From: Thalassiosira profunda | Taxonomy: Eukaryota > Bacillariophyta > Thalassiosirophyceae > Thalassiosirales > Thalassiosiraceae | Reading direction: 5' to 3' | Assembly: GCA_036939355.1 (NCBI GenBank) | Contig: JALLAP010000819.1 | Location: 1 to 11,998, forward strand | DNA length: 11,998 bases | Shown here: in pieces, positions 7,510-11,998 of the stretch | Position numbering within the stretch: position 1 is the stretch's first letter | Layout: each line of letters begins with the position of its first letter | The notes under the pieces: model-generated | What the model saw: the letters and a program-made list of their open reading frames with translations, nothing else | Databases searched by the model: none | What the model was told of the DNA's origin: nothing | Position numbers and translations under genes: made by a program

Positions 7510-10481
7510 ATGACGCACGCCATCCTCGTCGGCAAGGGGCGGCGCATAACTCTCGACGAGCTGTCGCTCCTCGCCCGCGCCGAGGCCCACTTGGAGGTGC
7601 ACCAAGTCGCCGATGCAGAGGGTGCTGCAACCGAGGAGGCCCCGGACGCCACCGAGGCGGAGATAACCGCCGCGTTGGGAACGTTGTCCCTCGACGATAG
7701 CAAAAACTTGCTCTCCGCCGAGGCGACCGTGGCCTCATTGGCGCTGCTGAGCCTCACCCTCGCCCAGGGCCGGGTCATCAGGGGAGACTGCGCCCCCAGG
7801 CTCTCCTCGGCCCTCGTGGACCTTGTCAACGCCATTTCAAAGGGAGGCAAAAAGGCCCAGCTTCCGTCCGATGCGGCTGGGTTTGCGGCCGGGGTCAATG
7901 CGCTGATGGGGCCCGAGCTGAGGATTGTAGAGGACAAGCCGTACGTCCAGCGGCTGATTGCGCTCGCAAGGATTTCGCTCATGCTGGCCCATGGTACGTG
8001 ACGTAGGCTGTGACTTGCACTGCTCTGATATCCATATCCCTGATACCTCCCGCCCCTCTTTGCGCACAGCCCGATCACTCTCCTCCAAGAGCGTCAGCGA
8101 TCCCATCGCGTCCCTCTCCGCCGAGCGCCTCGGCAAATACCTTTCTTTGGAGCCCTACTCGTCCCAAAACTACGACGAGCTCCGCCCCCACCGGGGGTGC
8201 GTCGAGAGCGCCTCCGTCCTTCGCGCGTGCCTGCAGGGATCGACGCTGGTCCACGCCCACCACAAGGGCGCGGCGGAGTGCGATGCCACGAGCGAGACTG
8301 CCGTGCGGAATTGCAACACGGTGCCGCAGTACCACGGTCCGGCAAGGGAGGCGATCGCTGCGGCGTGCAAGACGATGGAATTGGAGATGAATTGCTCGGA
8401 GGCGACGGAGAATGCCCAATTTGACGATACCGTGGCGTTGTTGGCGGGGAATGCGGCGCACGGAGGCGTTGTGGCCTTGGCGAACGGGAGCGTCTACCGA
8501 GTTGGCGGGGAGGGCGGCATTCCGTCGAACAGCGCTGCGTCGTTGGACGAGCTGGCCGTCGCGTTGGAGCTGTCGGTGAAAGGCCTGCAGCGAGTGTTGG
8601 AGAACGAGGCCGCGCTGGGGTGCAAGTTTGTGGCAAACGAACTGTCGAAGAAGGAGGCGGAATTGAAGGCAAAAGAGGCCGAGAAGGCGAAGCGGGCGGC
8701 CGAGCGTGGCGGGGGCGGCAATCCCAACGCCAAAGAGGACGGAACAGACGAATTTGCGGGCATGTCCGAGGCGCAGAAGAAGAAGATCCTCAAAAAGCGC
8801 GCGGAGAAGGAGGCCAAGGCCGCGGCGAAGCGGAAGGCCAAGGAGGCCAAGGCGTCGGGAGGGCGGGCGGCGCTCTCGTCCATCTTTGGCCGGGGCACCG
8901 CCGCCGTCTACCCGCTGCTGTCGAACACGCCCGACCTGTCCGATCCCACACTCCTGGCGGAATTGGAGGCGATCGTCGAGGGACTCCTCTCGGGCGGGGC
9001 CCAGCGCAAGCCCAAGGTGCCCAAGGGCACGCGCGACTACCTCCCGGAACAAATGTCCATCCGCGACGAGGCGTTCACGATCATACGACGCGTGTTCAAG
9101 CGCCACGGCGCCGTGGAGATCGACACGCCCGTGTTCGAGCTGAAGGAGACGCTGACGGGGAAGTACGGCGAGGATTCCAAGCTGATTTACGACCTGGCCG
9201 ACCAGGGGGGCGAACTGCTCGCGCTGCGGTACGACCTGACCGTGCCCTTCGCGCGGTTCCTGGCCGTGAACGCCGTGGGCAACATCAAGCGGTTTCACAT
9301 CGGCAAGGTCTACCGGCGCGACCAGCCGGCGCTGTCGCGGGGACGGTACCGCGAGTTTTACCAGTGCGACTTTGACATTGCCGGGACGTACGGCCGGATG
9401 GTCCCTGACGCGGAATGCCTCGCTGTGGCGTGCGAGATCCTCGACGCCCTCCCCATCGGCAACTTCGGCGTCAAGCTGAACCACCGGCGGCTGCTGGACG
9501 CGATACTGGACATTTGCGGCGTCCCCGCCGACAAGTTCCGCACCATCTGCAGCGCCGTCGACAAGCTCGACAAGGAGCCGTGGTCCGAGGTGCGGAAGGA
9601 GATGGTCGAGGAGAAGGGCCTCGCAGGCGACGTGGCGGATCGGATCGGCGAGTTCGTCGTGCTGAAGGGCGCACCGTGGGAAATGTACCACTCGTTGATG
9701 GACGGCAAGCGGTTTGGAGATCATAAGGGCGCGGCAGAGGCGATGGAGGACCTGCGCATCTGCTTCGAGTACCTCGAGGCGATGGACAAGCTGCAATTCA
9801 TTTCGTTCGACCTCAGCCTCGCGAGGGGGCTGGATTACTACACAGGCGTGATTTACGAGGCGGTGTGCATGAATGGCAACACCCAGGTGGGAAGCATCGG
9901 CGGAGGCGGGAGGTACGACAATCTCGTGTCCATGTTCCAGGAGGCGGGAAAGGTCACGCCCTGCGTCGGCGTCAGCGTAGGCATTGAGCGTGTCTTCACT
10001 CTTATGGAGGAGCGGTGAGTTGTGGTAACTGGCAGCCTGAATGACGATACTTTCGCCTCGCCTTGCTGACAACATCACCTCTCTTGTTGCCATCTGCAGC
10101 CTCCGCCAGGAGCAGGGCGGATCGATCAAACAGCCCAACGTGACCGTGCTGGTCGCCTCCGCCGGCGAGAACCTCCTCCGGGAGCGGATGAAGCTCACAA
10201 AAGTCCTGTGGGACGCCAACATCTCCGCCGAGTTCAGCCAGCAGGAAAATCCCAAGCTGAAGTTCGAGATTGCCAACGCGCTGGATCGACAGATTCCGTT
10301 CATGGTCATCGCGGGCGAGGAGGAGGCGAAAGAGGGCATGTGCAAGGTGAAGGATTTGAAGGCGCGGACGGAGGAGACGGTGAGCGTATCGGACCTGGTG
10401 ACGACTTTGCGAGGGAAGGGAGTCGTGCCGGTCGGTTGCGAATTCGCAATGGAGGTGCTCAATGGCGAGAACAACAGTTAA
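7510..10481 (+). CDS. HARS: Histidyl-tRNA synthetase, cytosolic type, with a decayed ammonia-lyase-like N-terminal domain
   Basis: Three exons (7510-7993, 8070-10014, 10100-10481) join into 936 residues. The enzyme charges tRNA-His with histidine using ATP. Class II core motifs are clear: KGTRDYLP (480-487), motif 2 GKVYRRDQP from 573 with Arg577/578, the histidine-binding [10 protein letters not shown] (745-754), GGGGRYDN (772-779), and motif 3 GVSVGIERV (795-803) with Arg802. The anticodon-binding domain spans about 823-936. Ahead of the core, residues 1 to about 300 resemble histidine/phenylalanine ammonia lyases: an opening [25 protein letters not shown] at 200, [10 protein letters not shown] at 242-251, [11 protein letters not shown] at 266-276 and GNAAHGG at 288-294. 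The Ala-Ser-Gly triad that forms the lyase cofactor is not seen, so this part is probably inactive. A Lys/Glu/Ala-rich linker occupies about 351-425. There is no targeting presequence, so a cytosolic location is likely. The length of about 900 fits plant-type cytosolic HisRS (Arabidopsis about 883, from memory). The start context is AACGCCATG. Confidence 0.95.
7994..8069 (+). other. First intron of the HisRS gene (76 nt, phase 1)
   Basis: The donor is GTACGT after ...CTGGCCCATG and the acceptor is GCACAG before CCCGATCAC. Splicing joins the first-exon frame to the second-exon frame through a split Ala codon. Without it the first-exon frame stops at TGA 7999. A branch-point-like CTGATAC lies about 30 nt before the acceptor. 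Confidence 0.9.
10015..10099 (+). other. Second intron of the HisRS gene (85 nt, phase 2)
   Basis: The donor is GTGAGT after ...GAGGAGCG and the acceptor is CTGCAG before CCTCCGCCAG. Splicing restores a split Arg codon and joins motif 3 (GVSVGIERV) to the anticodon-binding domain. Unspliced, the frame stops at TGA 10016-10018. A branch-point-like GCTGACAAC sits about 35 nt before the acceptor. Confidence 0.92.
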
Positions 10482-10571
10482 GAGATAGACAGTTGGCATT
10501 GGCGGTTGCGGCTGAGTCTAGATTAGTTCGCTAGCTCTGATAGTAGATAAGGTACCGATGCTTGCTTGTTC
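10482..10571. other. Short convergent 3' gap (90 bp)
   Basis: This gap lies between the HisRS stop (TAA 10479-10481) and the stop of the small acidic-tail gene (TGA 10574-10572). With so little room the 3' UTRs of the two genes probably overlap. No polyadenylation signal or hairpin stands out. Confidence 0.5.
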
Positions 10572-11033
10572 TCAGAGATCGTCCATCGTGAAACAAAGGT
10601 CCTCGTCTCTATCCTCGTCGTCCCCCGTGTCTTCATCAAGTGAACTTAACGACTCCGTTGAAGCGTTGCCGGACGACATTGCAAGTGAACTCTCGTCATC
10701 TAGAACCGCAAAACTCATGCACCATCCGTTGGTTTCTGTGTCCTCCTCGTTGGAATCCAACTCCCGTCGCATCTTAGTCTTGACGATCCCCTCCAAGCTC
10801 TTGGCGGTCTGCGCGTACCCGCCCGAGGGGAGGTCTTGATGCCGCGCCTGCTGGCCCGACATGCCGGTCACTAGACGGGCGTACATGCAGGCGTCATGGT
10901 ACTCGGCCCGCAGAGTTAGCTCTTCCATAGCGAGCTCGGACGGAGTCCGGCGGATGTGAGACTTGGGCAGCGAGAGGGGTGCGCTCCGTTGCATCATCTT
11001 GGGCCGAACCTGGGCAACCAAATAATGATCCAT
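10572..11033 (-). CDS. Small protein with acidic, Ser-rich C-terminal tail; unknown function
   Basis: The frame from ATG 11033 to TGA 10574-10572 gives 153 residues. A second Met at 10997 (MMQRSAPLSLPKSHIRRTPS) would give 141. The short stretch before it ends in TTGCCCAG, which could be a splice acceptor, so the 5' end is uncertain and an upstream exon is possible. Residues about 22-60 hold a compact, conserved-looking block: SHIRRTPSELAMEEL then AEYHDACMYARLVTGMSGQ. Predicted helices and the Arg-Arg-Thr-Pro-Ser-Glu sequence resemble short uncharacterised proteins I associate with diatoms and other stramenopiles, but this is unverified memory. Residues about 95-153 are highly acidic and Ser-rich (for example SLDEDTGDDEDRDEDLCF). 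No signal peptide or membrane segment is visible. It converges on HisRS with 90 bp between stops. The overlapping plus-strand frame 10558-10839 is its Ser-rich shadow. Confidence 0.65.
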   Translation of the reverse strand: MDHYLVAQVRPKMMQRSAPLSLPKSHIRRTPSELAMEELTLRAEYHDACMYARLVTGMSGQQARHQDLPSGGYAQTAKSLEGIVKTKMRRELDSNEEDTETNGWCMSFAVLDDESSLAMSSGNASTESLSSLDEDTGDDEDRDEDLCFTMDDL

Positions 11034-11290
11034 TGCGTTGCGTTGGCAAATGGCGAGGAAAGTTGGACCGCAGACCAAAATTATGGCAGAGGAGAGCGTT
11101 GAAGTTGTGTTGAAGGTTGAAGGCCGCCGGAAACAATTAATGCTTTGTTCTTCCGTGGAATAGTGCGAGGCCACAAGTCCACATCGCCAGCTAGGTTTTT
11201 ATTGCCCCTTTTATTGCCTCTCGCTTTCTTTCTATCCCACCAACTTCTTGGCAAGCTTGCAGGGATTTTGCTCTCTTGGAAATGTGAGGC

Positions 11291-11359
11291 AGTACGATAC
11301 CTCTAGACTTAATCAGACACTGCAGACACATTGGCTGTCGTACTTCAAGTCGATAGAGG
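11291..11359. repeat. Two interleaved inverted repeats (A-B-A'-B' order)
   Basis: Arm A, AGTACGATA (11291-11299), pairs with TGTCGTACT (11336-11344) in nine pairs including one G-T. Arm B, CCTCTAGACTT (11300-11310), pairs with AAGTC-GA-TAGAGG (11347-11359) in 11 pairs with a two-base bulge. The order A-B-A'-B' would give a pseudoknot-like or mutually exclusive pair of stems in RNA. It lies outside every supported gene. Whether it is transcribed is unknown. Confidence 0.35.
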
Positions 11360-11906
11360 GTCATTGGTCGTTCCACGTTAAGTAAAGCTTCTCATATCGA
11401 GCTGTGCAGCATTCGGACCTAATAGTATGTACGATCGCTATTTTGCAAGAAATCAGACAGGTGTCAACTTTCGGATTAACCCTCTCTATTAACCTTAATT
11501 GCCACCCCCGGTCAACTTGAAACGCGAGGAGCCGCGTGGAACGAGAGAGGTGTTGAGAGGAGCAATGGTCGAGACAACCATTACGTATATACATGCCCAA
11601 GAAGGAGAAGAGACATTCCTTGGTTTGCGGCATATGATAAGCGAGGCAGCCAGGCTTCAATCTTAGTAGTTTGGTGGAAGTACGTTGACTCTCGGTTCAC
11701 AACTTCATACACCGGACCGAGATCTCCCCAAACTGCTGGCCCAACCGAGTGGTACGTTCACTTGGAAAAAACAACTTGAAGAGATTGGGTACTATCAAAG
11801 TGTCTTGCGCCAAACGAAGTTCGCAACACGTATTGATGCGCCTTGTCAGAGACCGGTCAAACCATACCTCATGCTAGCACACGAGAGGGCCACGGACCGG
11901 AGAGAG

Positions 11907-11998
11907 ATGTCTATGTCTATATTTTTAGTTGCTTTATACTTTGTTGTACAACCAGGAAAGGACGGGGACCATTCTATCGAATGCCGTCCCAATGCCTG
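11907..11998 (+). CDS. Possible start of a gene running off the right edge (speculative)
   Basis: A plus frame with two nearby ATGs (11907, 11913) stays open to the end, giving 30 codons that begin MSMSIFLVALYFVVQPG. The hydrophobic opening could be a signal peptide or membrane anchor, but the stretch is short and A/T-rich and lacks the codon bias of the other genes. The opposite strand is also open here, so chance is the simplest explanation. Confidence 0.12.
   Translation, partial: MSMSIFLVALYFVVQPGKDGDHSIECRPNA

Larger units (their letters stand above)
11034..11998. other. Gene-poor right end (965 bp), presumed promoter of the small gene plus intergenic DNA
   Basis: Base composition is visibly more A/T-rich than in the genes, and no frame shows the G/C third-position bias of the neighbours. 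The minus frames at 11191-11376 and 11361-11660 give short translations without any recognisable motif and are probably chance. A 10-bp direct repeat (TTTTATTGCC twice) lies around 11196-11218. A cluster of interleaved inverted repeats lies at 11291-11359. No tRNA, snRNA or transposon terminal repeat was recognised. Confidence 0.45.

Noticed and set aside
8075..10474. A 799-codon open frame on the minus strand opposite HisRS
   Set aside because: It is the antisense shadow of a gene with extreme G/C third positions. It crosses both HisRS exons and an intron, and its translation is Arg/Leu/His-rich with no family resemblance.
3186..11313. The 10-mer TCTAGACTTA shared between the 3' gap near 3190 and 11302
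   Set aside because: A few shared 10-mers are expected by chance in 12 kb, and the flanks do not match.
11846..11998. A minus-strand frame open from the right edge to a stop at 11846
   Set aside because: Codon use is A/T-rich and unlike the other genes, and no motif is seen. It is likely chance.
1..11998. tRNA, rRNA, snRNA, CRISPR arrays, insertion sequences and retroelements
   Set aside because: No tRNA B-box-like GGTTCGANTCC, no snRNA signature, no regular repeat-spacer pattern, and no transposase or reverse transcriptase motifs were found by eye.

Overview
The window is nuclear DNA of a eukaryote with a compact genome. Three things show this: spliceosomal GT-AG introns of 76 to 87 nt, a Bre1-type histone H2B ubiquitin ligase, and a eukaryotic-style histidyl-tRNA synthetase. 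The coding regions are strongly biased to G or C at the third codon position, and the short intergenic stretches are richer in A and T. The lineage cannot be fixed from this sequence. The histidyl-tRNA synthetase carries a long, lyase-like N-terminal extension that I associate with plant-type cytosolic enzymes. A small gene at the right has a motif that I loosely associate with uncharacterised stramenopile proteins. A unicellular alga or related protist, possibly a stramenopile, is my best guess.

Five genes alternate strictly in strand. (1) The left edge holds the N-terminal 186 residues of a minus-strand, coiled-coil-rich protein starting at 559. (2) Only 61 bp away, a plus-strand gene (621-3052) encodes a basic, Ser/Asp-rich WW-domain protein. 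Its frame breaks once near 1055-1178, so it carries a frameshift or an unusual small intron. (3) A minus-strand gene (6512-3266) has six exons and encodes a 945-residue Bre1/RNF20/40-like E3 ligase with a complete C3HC4 RING at its C-terminus. (4) A plus-strand gene (7510-10481) has three exons and encodes a 936-residue histidyl-tRNA synthetase. Its first 300 or so residues look like a decayed histidine/phenylalanine ammonia-lyase domain, followed by a charged linker, the class II catalytic core and the anticodon-binding domain. (5) A minus-strand gene (11033-10572) encodes a small protein with an acidic tail.

The two convergent gaps are short (213 bp and 90 bp). The divergent gaps are 61 bp between genes 1 and 2 and about 1 kb between Bre1 and the synthetase. 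About 965 bp at the right edge has no convincing gene. The genes do not form an operon or a shared pathway. Bre1 acts on chromatin, the synthetase acts in translation, and the other three are of unknown function. I see no mobile element, CRISPR array, tRNA or rRNA.
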